Origin: Zea mays
Lineage: Eukaryota > Streptophyta > Magnoliopsida > Poales > Poaceae
Reading direction: 5' to 3'
Length of the DNA: 64,000 bases
Assembly (NCBI RefSeq): GCF_902167145.1
Contig: NC_050097.1
Location: 46,050,095 to 46,114,094 of the forward strand
The notes under the pieces were generated by a model. It did no database searches and was not told where the DNA came from. It saw only the letters and a program-made list of their open reading frames with translations. The translations under genes and the position numbers were made by a program. Positions within the stretch are counted from its first letter, which is position 1; each line of letters opens with the position of its first letter. This document shows positions 1-11,797 of this stretch, piece by piece.

Positions 1-1797
1 TGTTCCGATCTCTTTCTACATGATGAAATTCCAGACCCTCAAATTTATCTTCCAATTTTCGGACGGCAGTGTAGTACTTTCCCATTGAATCGCTCGAACA
101 ATCCCATTCTTTGTTTATCTGGCTTATGACTACCAGAGAGTCTCCGTACACCATCAGTCTCTTGATGCCCAATGATATGGCGATGTTCAATCCATGGATC
201 AGAGCTTCATACTCGACTGCATTGTTGGAGGCTGGAAACAGCAACTGGAGGGCATATTTGAGGTGCTCGCCTCCAGGTGCGGTGAAGAGAATTCCTGCTC
301 CTGCTCCCTGCAGCTTCAGCGAGCCATCAAAATACATTCGCCATACTTCTGCAGTCTCTGGGTTATCTGGTACTTGCTGTTCAGTCCACTCTGATACGAA
401 GTCAACCAATGCTTGAGTTTTGATGGCAGTGCGAGGTCGAAATTCGATGTCATGTGATCCCAGCTCACAAGCCCACTTGGCTACTCGGCCAATGGCTTCC
501 TTGTTGTGAAGAATATCCCCTATTGGAAAACCAGTAACCACTATGACTTTGTGGTCGTCAAAGTAGTGACGTAGCTTGCGGGCAGTTAGAAGTACTGCAT
601 ATAATAGCTTCTGAACTTGAGGATACTTTTTCTTCGAGGGACCCAGAACTTCACTGATGAAGTAAACAGGATGTTGCACTGGGTAGGCATGTCCTTCTTC
701 TGCTCGCTCGACTACCAACGCGGTGCTTACCACGTGAGTCGTGCAAGAGATATACAGTAGCAGATCTTCAGCTGGTTGAGTTGACGTGGCTCGTCGTGGC
801 GGCTTCAGCACTGGTGGTGTCGTCAAGAATTTCTTCAGTGCATCTAGAGCTTCCTGTGCTTCTGAAGTCCACTGAAACTTATCGACCTTCTTGAGTAGCT
901 TGTAAAATGGTAAACCTTTTTCTCCCAGCCTGGATATGAATCTGCTCAGAGCTGCCATACATCCAGTAAGTCGCTGAACCTTCTTTTGTGATCGTGGCGC
1001 TTCCATTTTCATGATAGCTTCGATCTTATCAGGATTAGCCTCAATTCCCCGGTGGCTGACAATAAATCCGAGTAACTTTCCTGCTGGTACCCCGAAAACA
1101 CATTTTTCGGGATTAAGCTTCCATCGGTACCGCCGTAGACTGTTAAAAACCAGCTGTAAGTCCTCAATGAAGTTTTCTGAGTTCTCTGTTTTGATTACCA
1201 CATCATCTACGTAGGCTTCCACACGCTTGCCCCAGTGATCGGCTAAGCATGTTTGAATGGCTCTCTGATAAGTCGCTCCAGCGTTTTTGAGGCCAAACGA
1301 CATGGAGGTATAACAGAAAGCACCAAACGGAGTGATGAACGCTGTTTTTTCCTCGTCTTCCTTTGCCAAACTAATCTGATGGTATCCGGAATAGTAATCC
1401 AGGAAAGACAGCACAGAACACCCAGCGGTGGAGTCCACCACCTGGTCTATCCTCGGGAGCCCGAAGGGATCCTTTGGACAATGTTTGTTGAGATCAGTAT
1501 AGTCGACGCACATGCGCCAATCCACTTTATTCTTTTTGAGTACAAGAACAGGGTTGGCTAACCACTCGGGGTGTAACACCTCTCTAATGAATCCAGCCGC
1601 GACCAAGCGAGCTAGCTCGGCGCGAATGGCCTCTCTCTTGTCGGGCGTGAAACGACGTAGTTTTTGCCGGATCGGCCTTGCCTGGGGATAGACCTTCAGT
1701 TTGTGCTCGTCCAGTTCTCTTGGGACTCCCGGCATATCTGCAGGTTGCCATGCGAATACGTCTCGGTTATCTTGCAGAAACTGGACGAGCGCGCTTT
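1..1797 (-). pseudogene. Reverse transcriptase - RNase H - second RNase H of the Tat-clade element (3' part off-window)
   Basis: This frame is open from just after a TAG at 1798-1800 to the window edge. It gives a recognisable reverse transcriptase: PFGLPRIDQVVDS, SFLDYYSGYHQI, then the catalytic box EAYVDDVVI with YVDD at 1202-1213. RNase H follows (LLLYISCTTHVVSTALV, then KKYPQVQKLLYAVL), then a second RNase H-like domain with DGS and YGDSL acidic motifs at about 340-120. The polymerase catalytic residues look intact; what disables the gene is the upstream stop and the broken gag. Integrase is not in the window. Confidence 0.8.
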
Positions 1798-2008
1798 CCT
1801 ATTTGTCGCCTAGGCTGGAGCTGATGATGGCAGTCTTGCGCTCATCAGCGAACCCCAGGTTGATCCTTTTAGTTTCTTCAGTCGGCCGCATAGAGGTCGC
1901 GGCCTGGGCTTCGTTTGCCGGTACTGCGAGGTCCTCCTCAGGCTTAGAGTTCGCCTGTGTTGGAGAAGTCGTCGACGGCTTGGTGGTGAGGGCCGCTTGG
2001 ATGGCCAC

Positions 2009-4091
2009 TCAGAAGCACTCTGCGGCGCCTTGGAAGTCGGCGCGCACAGTTATGATTCCTTGTGGTCCTGGCATCTTCAATATCATGTACGTGTAATGCG
2101 GAATGGCCATGAATTTTGCCAATCCCGGCCTCCCGATGATGGCGTTGTACCCGCAGTCGAAGTTCGCCACTTCGAACCTCAGGAACTCGGTTCTGTAGTT
2201 ATCCGGAGTTCCGAAGGTGACGGGCATGTAGATGTGGCCCAGCGGGTATTCTCCTTCAGTCGGCACGATGCCGAAGAATGGGGTGTCAGACTCGTGGAGC
2301 TCTTTGAGGTGAACTCCCAAGCCTTAGAGTGTCCGGGGGAAGGTGACGTTGATGCTGCTCCCCCATCCACTAACACCTTCTTCACCCTGCTCTCTCGGAT
2401 CACCGGATCGACGAGGAGCGGGTATTTGCCTGGGTGGTCGAAGTTGAGCCATTGATCCGCCCAAGTGAAAGTGATCGGATGCTCCAACCACCGGTATGGG
2501 GCGGGAGGACCGGTGGTCGCCACCAATATCTGGCGATCGTTGAGCTTTTGTTGCCTTCTATTCTCCTGCGATCTGTGTCCACCGAAGATGATGTTGACCT
2601 CCCTGTCAATGTGCAGGAAAGCTCCTCCTCTTCCCTCCTCCTGCTGCTTGGGCTGTCGTGGTTCTTCTGGCCCTCCCCGCGGCAGAGGAGGAGGTAAAGG
2701 TTGGAAGGGTCGACCATGCCCGATGGAGTGCTTGAAGTCCCAGCAGTTCCGAAGAGTGTGGCGCATGTCCTTGTGGTACGGGCACTGGGCGTCGAGGATG
2801 TCATCCAGTGTGCGCTCGCCTCCGCGAGGTCCTCCCCGGGCGCGAGAGGCTGGTGGTCCGGCGGCGTGTACTTCTTCACGAGGTCTTTTCTCCCAGTGTT
2901 TGTCGGGTTGCTGGTTCGCGTCGCGTCGTGGTGCTGCCGGTGCGGACTTTGCTCCTCCGATGAGGTCCTGGGCTCGCTCGTCGGCGGTGATGTAGAGGTC
3001 GGCTTCCCGAAACAGCTCCTCGGAGGTAGTCGGCGCCTTCTGCAATACGGCTCGAACGAAGGCCGAGTCATTGGATCCTCTGTAGAAGTCCTCGATCACG
3101 GTCGCCTCTGTGACCTCAGGGATACAATTTCTCATGGTCTGGAACCTTTTGAGGTATGACCAGAGAGTTTCGTCCCCCCGGCGCTTGATGGATTTGAGGT
3201 CCCACGGTTGCGCCGGTTTGTCGGAGAGGGACTGAAAATTGGCGGTGAAGCATCGACTGAAGTCGCCCCAGTCGTCGATGCAGTGTCGGGGTAGATGTCG
3301 CAGCCATTGCAGCGCGTCTTGAAGTTAGGAGGCCATTGGATGGCCCTAAGGCGTGGAGTAAGAGCGGACACCCCACACGTGTCCTCCTGTCGTCGGGGAT
3401 GATGTCTGTCCCGGGGAGGGGAGTAGTTGTTGTGGTTCCTCGATCGTCCTCGGGTAGTGCCGCCAGTTGAGGCCGTTGCCGACTCAATTCTGGTGGCCTG
3501 GCTCCAAGCTGGGATGCCATGATCCCTGTCGTACTCCTCCCGGCGGCGGATCTCGTTCTCATGCCGTCATTCACGCGAAGCATTGATGGAGCTTCGCGCG
3601 TCCCGACGACTGTTGATAGCGTGTCGTCGATCATTCGGCGGGTGAGCAAGCGGTAGAAGATGGTTGGCCGCCTGGGTGAACAGTCGTCGGTAGCCCTCGG
3701 CGTCAGGAGTCCGAGGGAGTCCATCAGCTATCCGAGCTAGTACTCCTCCAACTTCACTCGGCGTGTTCATGGCTCGGGCGAAGTCGGGATTCAGGTTGCG
3801 CCCGAAGAGTGGATTCTCCCGGGGTTGCCTTGCGTCTTGCTCAGCTTGTTCCTGAGCCCGGCGGCGATCACGTCGTCGGGAGTTCCTTCGTTCTCTGAAG
3901 ACGCGTTCCTCCGGAGTTTCTCCTATCTCCGAGACCTCGTCCCGCGAAACAGGTTGCTCCGGATTCCGTTCTCCGGCCTCGTGGTGTCGCCGAATATTTC
4001 GGCACCGGTTTCTCCGTCGGCGGGATTCTCGCTGAGGTGGTTCTTCTCCAGGCGCGGTCGGCTCGTCGTCGGAGACGGGAGGCGACTCCAC
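2009..4091 (-). pseudogene. gag and protease region of the Tat-clade element (broken)
   Basis: Gag starts at an ATG at 4091 with an Arg/Glu-rich N terminus. It continues in at least three different frames (4091-3567, about 3724-3180, 3135 onward), so it carries several indels. The 3135 frame holds the conserved capsid end and a Cys/His cluster (CPYHKDMRHTLRNC). The aspartic protease follows: the VDGG active site is at about 2362-2375, the reading frame is lost right behind it, and the rest of the protease (NAIIGRPGL) resumes in another frame at about 2320-2010. In that second frame there is a TAA at 2324-2326 and a TGA at 2009-2011. Confidence 0.75.
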
Positions 4092-4519
4092 TCTCCCGAT
4101 GAAGAGGACGTTGGGGTAGAATGGTACGGCGGTCGTGACGATCTTTTTTCCGTTCTCCTTTGAGGGCGGAGGAACGGAAAGAACAACTTGTTTCCTCCTG
4201 GCCTCCTTCTTCCTTGTGATCTATGTAATTCTTTCGTCGGGGAAGTAGACAGTGGAGTTCTCCGGGTCAGCGGGCTCTCGGCCCCTGGCTTGCTGAGGGC
4301 GATCTTTTTTTGGAGCGCTGGAGGTTGCGCTTCTCCGGTATTTTTGGAGTTTGTTAGAGGAAACTTCTTTTTCGGCGGATCTGCAATGCGGTGTAGAATT
4401 CCATCTTCACCTGCTATGGATGAGATTGTTCCAAAGCAGAATACGGATCCGGGACGGAGGGTGATCTTGCTGTGGAAGGTGATGGCCATTGAGCTAGCTT
4501 GTATCGTCGACACACCCCC

Positions 4520-4535
4520 TACCTGGCGCGCCAGC
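4520..4535 (-). other. Primer-binding site of the Tat-clade element
   Basis: Immediately inside the LTR the minus strand reads TGGCGCGCCAGGT after a 2-nt spacer. This is not the initiator-Met site (TGGTATCAGAGC) used by the chromovirus at 8331, so the two nested gypsy elements use different tRNA primers. I did not assign the tRNA. Confidence 0.6.
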
Positions 4536-5154
4536 TGTCGGTGTTTTGGGTCCGACCGCACACCCGGGGTTGCCCTCGAGGTGTTTTTAGGAGTAGGACG
4601 GTGTCGCCGACTGTAGCAAAATGGTTCGTGCCAGATGCACGAGGAACAATGGACAGTGTTTACAGGTTCGGGCCGCTTAGAGATGCGTAACACCCTACGT
4701 CCTGATGAGTATGCCTTGTGTAATGGGTTACAAGGTAGCTCTCGTGGAGAGTTAAGGTAGGTGGCTGAGTAACATGGGATCGATCGTTTTGAAGGGGTGC
4801 CCCCTAGGCCTTATATATTCGACCGTGGGGCGATACACGTGGATATGATAACAATGTGCACCTAAAAGATAGTGGACTGTTTGAGTCTATCTTCCTATGA
4901 TTCTGCCGACCTATCCTCGCCTGGTTCCGTTGCATGGGGCTCCAGCGCGGGAAAGTCGGATCTTCTGTTGTGGTCGCTTGCTCAATGCTGTGGGGCCGTC
5001 CGGGCTTGCACCAATCCGGCCTTACATCAATCTGCTTTACTGATTGTCCCTCTCTAGGCCCATGAAGGAATGACCTTACGATTTATTGGGCTCTTGGGCC
5101 TCTCGTGAGGTCTTTTACCCTTCCAGTGGACCCGGGGGATATCTGTCCCCCACA
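4536..5154 (-). repeat. 5' LTR of the Tat-clade element
   Basis: On the minus strand the LTR starts TGTGGGGGACAG near 5154 and ends CCGACA at 4536, giving the expected TG...CA ends and about 619 bp. A CACACA run at 5151-5156 makes the outer boundary uncertain by 2-4 bp. Right of it the sequence resumes as integrase code of another element, which fixes it as an insertion edge. Confidence 0.75.
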
Positions 5155-5159
5155 CACAT

Positions 5160-7850
5160 AGTCTCCTTCCTCAAATTCCAGTGGTCTCCTTCTATTATCA
5201 ACGTAGCTCTTTAGCCTGATCTGAGCTACCCTCAAGTTCTCCATGATTATACAGACTTGTTCTTCTGCTTATTGAATCAGTTTAGGCCCAAAGAACTGTC
5301 TTTCTCCAGTCTGATCCCAATACAAAGGAGTCCTGCACTTCCTCCCATATAAAGCTTCAAAAGGTGACATCTTCAGACTGGCCTGATAACTATTATTATA
5401 TGAGAACTCAGCATAAGGTAGACTCTTATCCCAACTACTACCATGCCGAAGGGCACAAGCTCTCAACATGTCCTTCAATACTTGATTAGTCCTTTCAGTA
5501 TGTCCATCAGTCTGAGGATGGTAGGCCGAACTAAATTTCAACTTTGTATACATATTCTCAAGAATTTTTTTCCAAAATCTGGAGGTAAACTATGATCCAC
5601 TATCCAAAACGATCTTCTTCGGTACACCGTGTAGAGACACAATCTGAGCCATATATACTCTGCCAATTGAGATCCCTTATAAGTAGTCTTGACCAGAATG
5701 AAATGAGCCACTTTGGTCTGTCTATCCACAATCACCCATATCGACTCATATCCTTTCGGGGTGCGAGGCAATCCAGTAATGAAATCCAAACCAATCTCTT
5801 CCCCTTCCACTCGGGTATCTTTAGTGGATGCAGTAGTCCAGCTGGCCTCTGGTGTTCAGCCTTAACTCTTTGATAGACATCACACATAGCCACATGTGCA
5901 TCCACATCTCTCTTCAATCTATACCACCAATACTTCCGCTTCAAATCCTAATGCATCTTGGTACTACCAGGATGAATAGAATAATCCGAGTCATGGGCCT
6001 TGCTTAAAATAGTCTCACGAAGGCTTTCAATATCAGGAACACATATCCTGTCCTTGAACCATATGGTGCCTTGCTCATCCTCCGTGAATTCTGGACCTCT
6101 ACCTTCAGTAATCAGATCCTTAATCTCTTGTATTTTAGCATCACCAATCTGCCCTTCTGCGGATTTCTTGCTCCAAAGTAGGTTCCACATCAATAGTAAC
6201 TTCTTCAATGTGAGCAACTATCCCAGATTAAGTCTCCTGAAATCCTCAACAATCTCATCGGGTAGCTGGGCAACAACAGCTGAATGAACATACTCCTTTC
6301 GACTTAAGGCATCTGCAACCAAATTTGCCTTGCCCGGGTGATAGTGAATCTCCAAATCATAATCCTTAATAAGCTCCAACCAACGACGTTGCCTAAGGTT
6401 GAGATCCTTCTAAGTGAATATATACTTCAAACTCTTATGATCCGTGTACACTTGGCACTTGGTTCCTATAATATAGTGTCTCCAAATCTTAAGCGCATGC
6501 ACAACGGCTGCCAGTTCTAAGTCATGAGTGGGGTAGTTCAACTCTTGTTTCCGCAACTGTCGAGACGCGTAGGCAATCACGTGTCCTTCTCGCATAAGTA
6601 CACATCCCAAGCCTTAGTCACATGCATCACAATAAATATCAAATCCCTTTTATAGATCCGACATAATCAACACTGATGGTGACATCAATCTCTTCTTTAA
6701 TTCATCAAAGCTATCTTGACACTTCTCGTCCCACTTAAACTCTCTTCCCCTCTCCAGAAGTGAGGTAATAGGCTTGGCAATCTTAGAGAATCCTTCAATA
6801 AATCTCCAATAATATCCTGTAAGTTCTAAGAAACTTTGAATCTCCGTAACTGTAGTGGGTATGCTCCACACCACTATCTCCTTGACTTTAGCAGGATCCA
6901 CTGAAATCCCTCCATTAGAAATGATATGTCCAAGGAATGGCACCTTGTCAATCCAAAACTCACACTTGCTATACTTGGCATAGAGTTGATTATCCCTTAG
7001 CTTTTGTAGCACCAATCTCAGGTGTTTCTCATGATCACTTTCACTCTTAGAATAGATAAGAATATCGTCGATAAATACCACGACGAATCTGTCCAGATCA
7101 TGAGCACTTTATTCTTTAGATCCATAAAATAGGCTGGTGTTTTAGTTAGTCCAAATGACATAACGGTGAACTCATATAATCCATATCGAGTCGAGAAATC
7201 CGTCTTGGGAATATCTGATGGCCTAATCTTCATTTAATGGTAACCCGATCGGAGATCAATCTTCGAGAATACCCTTGCACCTCTCATCCGATTAAATAAA
7301 TCCTTAATGCGGGGTAACAAAAACTTGTTCTCCATAGTGACACCATTAAGGGACCTTTAATCCACGCACATCCCTTACAATCCATCTTTCTTCTTTACAA
7401 ACAAAACCGGTGCTCTCCAAGGTGAAGACTCGGACGAATGTACCCAGCCTCTTGCAACTCCGTTAAGTGCTTCTTGAGTTCTTTTAACTCTTCTACAGAC
7501 ATCCTATATGTCCATTTAGAAATAGGAGTAGTTCCAGGTAAGAGATCTATGACAAACTCAACTTTCGTATCTAGTGGCATCCCTGGTAACTCCTCTGAAA
7601 AGACATCCGAAAAATCCTTAACCACACGGATGTTGTCACCAACATACTTCCCATCGACTAAGAATGCCGCTAGTTTGGTGGCGGTAGTTACTGCAATTCC
7701 AACTTCAAGTCTTTCTCCTTTGGAACTGGTGAGTTCTATGGTTCCTTTAGCACAGTGTATAAATTGCCTTTACCTTTCTTAACCACGACATACCAAGGAT
7801 CACGCCTATATTGCTCTCTTCTAACAATATAGGGGTAGCCCATCTGGGTT
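5160..7850 (-). pseudogene. Degenerate pol of the chromovirus (protease to integrase)
   Basis: In minus-strand order: the protease tail (GVILGMSWLRK near 7800), a linker ending DVFSEELPGMP, then reverse transcriptase with the catalytic FIDD near 7065. RNase H holds [16 protein letters not shown] (about 6570) and [12 protein letters not shown]. The integrase zinc finger (about 5940-5860) has its second Cys changed to Tyr (CDVYQRVK). The integrase core has a first Asp in VIVDRQTK, a garbled second-Asp region near 5590, and the Glu in HPQTDGHTERTNQ. Code then continues past a TAA at 5269-5271 to RRPLEFEEGDYV at 5160. Several frameshifts interrupt it. Confidence 0.8.
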
Positions 7851-8330
7851 AGAAACACAGGGTAAGAAAGAAAGGATTGTAGACAAGGCATGTAATTACG
7901 AAGCATGTTACTTTGGGGAATTTATTAGCTAAGCAGATTGGTAATTTACCTACTAAAGCTAATTCATTACCTTATGGTGGTACATGCTAAGATGACCAAC
8001 TATAATGTTTCAATCAATCATAGAAGCAAATCAAGCATTTATCATCAGAACAATCAACCTACATTTTTTAATAGAGAAAATAGTTTTAATTTTGTCTTAG
8101 GTCTCCTATCTCTTAAAAGATCATAAGTGTGGGATTCCAAGGTGTGAAATCCATCTTGTCTCAGAGTAGAAAAGATAAGAATGATCAGAGTAGAACTGTA
8201 GAAGGTGAGACAGGATCAAGATAAGTGTAGAAAGAATCAGAGTAAGGTAAGTATAGAAGGATTCAGAATAAGGTAAGTAGGTAAGCATTTTGTCCATTTC
8301 TATCTAGGTTTCGTCCTACAGTCAACATTT

Positions 8331-8342
8331 CCTCTGATACCA
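8331..8342 (-). other. Primer-binding site (tRNA initiator-Met) of the chromovirus
   Basis: The minus strand reads TGGTATCAGAGG four bases inside the LTR. It matches the standard plant initiator-Met site in 11 of 12 positions and fixes the inner LTR edge at 8347. Confidence 0.85.
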
Positions 8343-8346
8343 CTTC

Positions 8347-11300
8347 TGTCACACCTGGTTTTAAGGAATAAAGTCGGGTGCATCTCATACATGCGCCAAA
8401 GGAGATAACATATATAATAACAGAGTGTATAGAGATAAATGTCACAATATAATCAGAGTACTTTATTACATAGCGAAAGTCTTACAAAATAAAAGATAAA
8501 TATAACAGGATCTAAAATCTATCCTTGGCGCCAGAAAGTCAACTTGGAGACGCCACCTAGATCGAATCGAACTCCTCGATAATTGGCTCCACTTGAACCA
8601 CCTGTTCTTCTCCTGTGGGGGTGTGAGACAGCAAGAGTGAGCTCACATACGTTCATAGCTCAACAAGTCGTAGGGAATAATGTGCATGAACTCACCAAAG
8701 GTGGGAGTTCATGTGAAGTGTAAGGCTGATCAACAAAATAGAGGCTGAGGCTGAGCGTTGCTTTTATAAGTTGGTCAAAATTTTATTAGCAATTACTAAG
8801 TGTAAGTAAATACCAAACCTTAATAATAATAAAGAAAAGTAATAGTAAAATAATCCCAAATGTGATGCAAATGTCAAATTAGATTTAAGTTCCATAAATT
8901 AACCATGTGAGGGTTCGAGCTGCTCATGACCGTGAGCACGGCTAGTATACCAGTTTTACACTCTGCAGAGGTTGCACATCTTTACCCACAAGTCATGTTA
9001 CCCATCTGCCAAGAGATGGCCAATCCCATACACCTCTACCGAGGAGGCGAGGCAGGGTAACACTACGAGGCCTTTACAAAGTTCCACTAGCTTCAGAAAT
9101 CCTGCTACAGTTTATAGGAAGCTCCAGTGCAGGAATCCCTCGCCTGACCTCCATCGCAGCAAAATCAACCCAAGGACCTCCCTACACTAACCACTCTCCT
9201 ACTGCCCTTGCCCCTTTCGGGTAAGGAAGACATCCACTAGCTTTCCTAGTTAATCAGCCAAGGGCATCCCATTATACCCTTGTGGTAGCACTATTTTCCC
9301 GGGTGGTCGCTCCATGTTCCCATAAACATAATGATCTTAACATGAGCAGTAATAATAAAAAGATAATAAAAGTTTAATTATGAATAAAGTATCTCCATAC
9401 CCAAATCCACATAAAGCAATAGCAGGTACTACCCAAAAAATATTTCAGTGGTAAACAAGGTATAAAGATATCAAAACTGGGGTAACCTATTGGGTCCCAT
9501 CAAAATTAACCTATGCAGATCATTATAATTAATAAGAACATGGCTAGAAAAAAGTAAGTGATCAAGGGCACAACTTGCCTTCAATGAGCTCCTGCTCAGC
9601 TACTTCTACTTGCTGAACCTCAGAATCCACAGTGGCTTGCTCGTCTACTCGCATCAACACAATACATACATAGTATAAAAAAATTAACATTGCACCAAAC
9701 ATGTGAATAAAATACACCATAAAAATCTACACATTAAAATAAGAACCTAGGAACAGGAATCATTAATTTTGGAGTTATAGATTTTAAGATATGAATTTCC
9801 AAAGGTTTTATGTGCTTAAGATAGGATTAAATGAGAAATTAATTTTCTTACTGTTTTCATGTCAAAACAGAGACACTAGATGATGAACAATAATATTACA
9901 AAATTATAGGAACTGCAATGAACTAAAAATGATTTAATATGAATTTTCTATGATCTGTACAAGTTTCTACCATTATTTTTGTATTAAAAATGAATTTAGA
10001 ACGAATTTCTATGATTTTATTTGTTATCTGGACTGCACGCAATAATACAACGATCTGCAGGGTGCTATCTATAAAATCCAGGGCCTCAGTGTAAGGTTCT
10101 TTCAACTGCTTGGGACTGCGGGTTGATTTGTTAAAACGACAGGGACTCTTTAGTGATTATGTCAGGCCGAAGGGGTATCCTTTGCTACGAGCCACCTAGA
10201 TTAGATCCAACGGCGCAAAACTTACGAAGACCAGATCCGATCACGACCGCATACCCGCGATCCAACGACACAAATGCAACCGGTGAAAGGGTATTTCTTG
10301 ATCTAATCTCGCCCATCCGTATCCGATCCGGCGGTCGCGGATCACCCAACCCGAATCGATACACTGGGCGCCATCGCAGCTGTTCGCGCCCGAATCAACG
10401 GTGTACGCTACCCTAACTTTGACCGAGAGCCTGAGCTCGCCGGACCACGGCGGCGACGCCCGCACTAGCGGTGGTGGCCGGCCGGGGAGTAACCAAAGTG
10501 GCACCAGAGCCAACCCCTATACGACAAACTAGCCTAAAACGAAGGTAAGATCGCAGGGAATACTATGAACGAGGTCTTACCACCTATCGGCACGTCGGTG
10601 TCGCTGGCCACGACGAGACGCGGCTCCGCCGCGGACGCGAAACTCCAACGAGGAATTTCACCGACCACCACTGCTCCTCCCGCCTAAATCCTCCACAGTC
10701 ACGACACACGTAGCCAGGAGAGTCGCCCAGACCACACGCAGACCCCGGAATGGCGGTGTAGGCGCGCGGCAACGGCGGTGGCTCCCGGTGGTTTCGGCGG
10801 CGATATTTTTGGTGGCCAAGGTAAGCAGAGAAGGAAGGAAAGGAGGGAGGAGGGGGTCGTCCTGCCCTTTATGGCCATAAACGGGTGGACTCGGTGATAG
10901 GAACGTCACCCGCCACGCCGAGCATTGCGCAGAGGTTACGGCGATCTCCGCCATGTGTGCGAGGCCGCCCTCCTACGGGTAAGTGGGCCCAGGGTGGTCA
11001 GCGGATGGCCGCCAGATCCGGTCGGTGCGGGTCGTGGCACGATTGGTCGAGCGGCCCCAGCCGCCGTAGCGCAGTCAAGATCCCGACATGGATTCCGGCT
11101 TCAGTTGAGCAGAGCCGACTATCGCGGGAGGTGGAAGACTGTACTGGCAAACGGGCCCGCTCTGTAGGTGACTGGTTAGTCGCGCGCGCTTGAGGAACGC
11201 TGGGCAGTGGGCCCAGACGATCGACGACTCATTCTGGTGCACGCGGCGCGCGCCCTTGAGACCGAGCAGTGGGCCCCGCATGGCAGTCGATCGTGCACGC

Positions 11301-11797
11301 GTGGTGGAACGGGATGTGGGTCGTGCGTTCAGAATGATTAGCTGGGCCAGAAGTGAGGCGGCCAGCCCATCTAGGTTAGAATTCTTTCTCTATTTTTCCT
11401 TTTTATTTTTGAATTACCTTTTTCTAAATTCAAACATACTATTTGAATTCCAAAATGATTTGCAGATTTCACAAGTCATGTGCACAAAATATATATTCCA
11501 CTATAAGGATATATTTATGTTTTTTTTATTTTTATTTTTATATTCCTCCCCTTTTCTATTCTCTCCTTTTTCTCATTATTATTATATTTTAATTCATATT
11601 ATTGTTGTTATTCTTATTAAGTGCACAAACAAACAAAACTCATCATGATGCACATTTTAATGGCATGTCCTTTATTAAGCATTTGTTGTTTTTTTAAAAT
11701 GGGATGTTCACATGAAGTAATAAATAGGAACAACACACATATATATAAAGGAATATAATTTCTCCTTTTAGACTTTTCTTACAGAGTGGGTATTACA
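8347..11797 (-). repeat. 5' LTR of the chromovirus, about 3.45 kb
   Basis: On the minus strand it starts TGTAATACCCACTCTG at 11797 and ends ACCAGGTGTGACA at 8347, with the primer site just inside. The middle (about 10150-11340) is GC-rich and the flanks AT-rich. It has only short chance ORFs. A segment at about 9770-10130 has a diverged relative inside the Helitron cluster at about 32200-32560. The mate LTR is off-window, so divergence cannot be measured here. Confidence 0.8.

Larger units (their letters stand above)
1..5154 (-). mobile_element. Ty3/gypsy LTR retrotransposon, Tat-clade type, decayed, truncated by window start
   Basis: Read on the minus strand the order is LTR (5154-4536), primer-binding site, leader, gag, protease, reverse transcriptase, RNase H and a second RNase H-like domain (reaching base 1). 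Integrase and the second LTR must lie off the left edge. The second, archaeal-type RNase H behind the usual one (MYFDGSLKLQGAGAG near 310-345) is a mark of the Tat clade. The coding region is broken by several frameshifts and three premature stops, so the copy is not autonomous. It is inserted into the integrase region of the chromovirus that resumes at 5155. Confidence 0.85.
5155..11797 (-). mobile_element. Ty3/gypsy chromovirus (Tekay/Del-like) with a 3.45-kb LTR, 5' half only
   Basis: On the minus strand: a long LTR (11797-8347), an initiator-Met primer-binding site at 8331-8342, a very short leader/gag remnant, then protease, reverse transcriptase, RNase H and integrase down to 5155, where the Tat element interrupts it. 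The remainder, including the other LTR, should lie left of base 1. The reverse transcriptase box ([11 protein letters not shown]) and integrase motifs are of chromovirus type. A 3-kb-class LTR fits maize Tekay-like elements; I give that name from memory of the family, not from an alignment. Many stops and shifts make it an old, inactive copy. Confidence 0.8.

Noticed and set aside
3923..4693. Minus-strand ORF of 256 codons crossing the Tat LTR and leader
   Set aside because: It runs across the LTR edge and primer site and overlaps gag in another frame; no motifs.
10153..11340. Cluster of short ORFs in the GC-rich middle of the chromovirus LTR
   Set aside because: Short, overlapping on both strands, no family motif, and inside an LTR.
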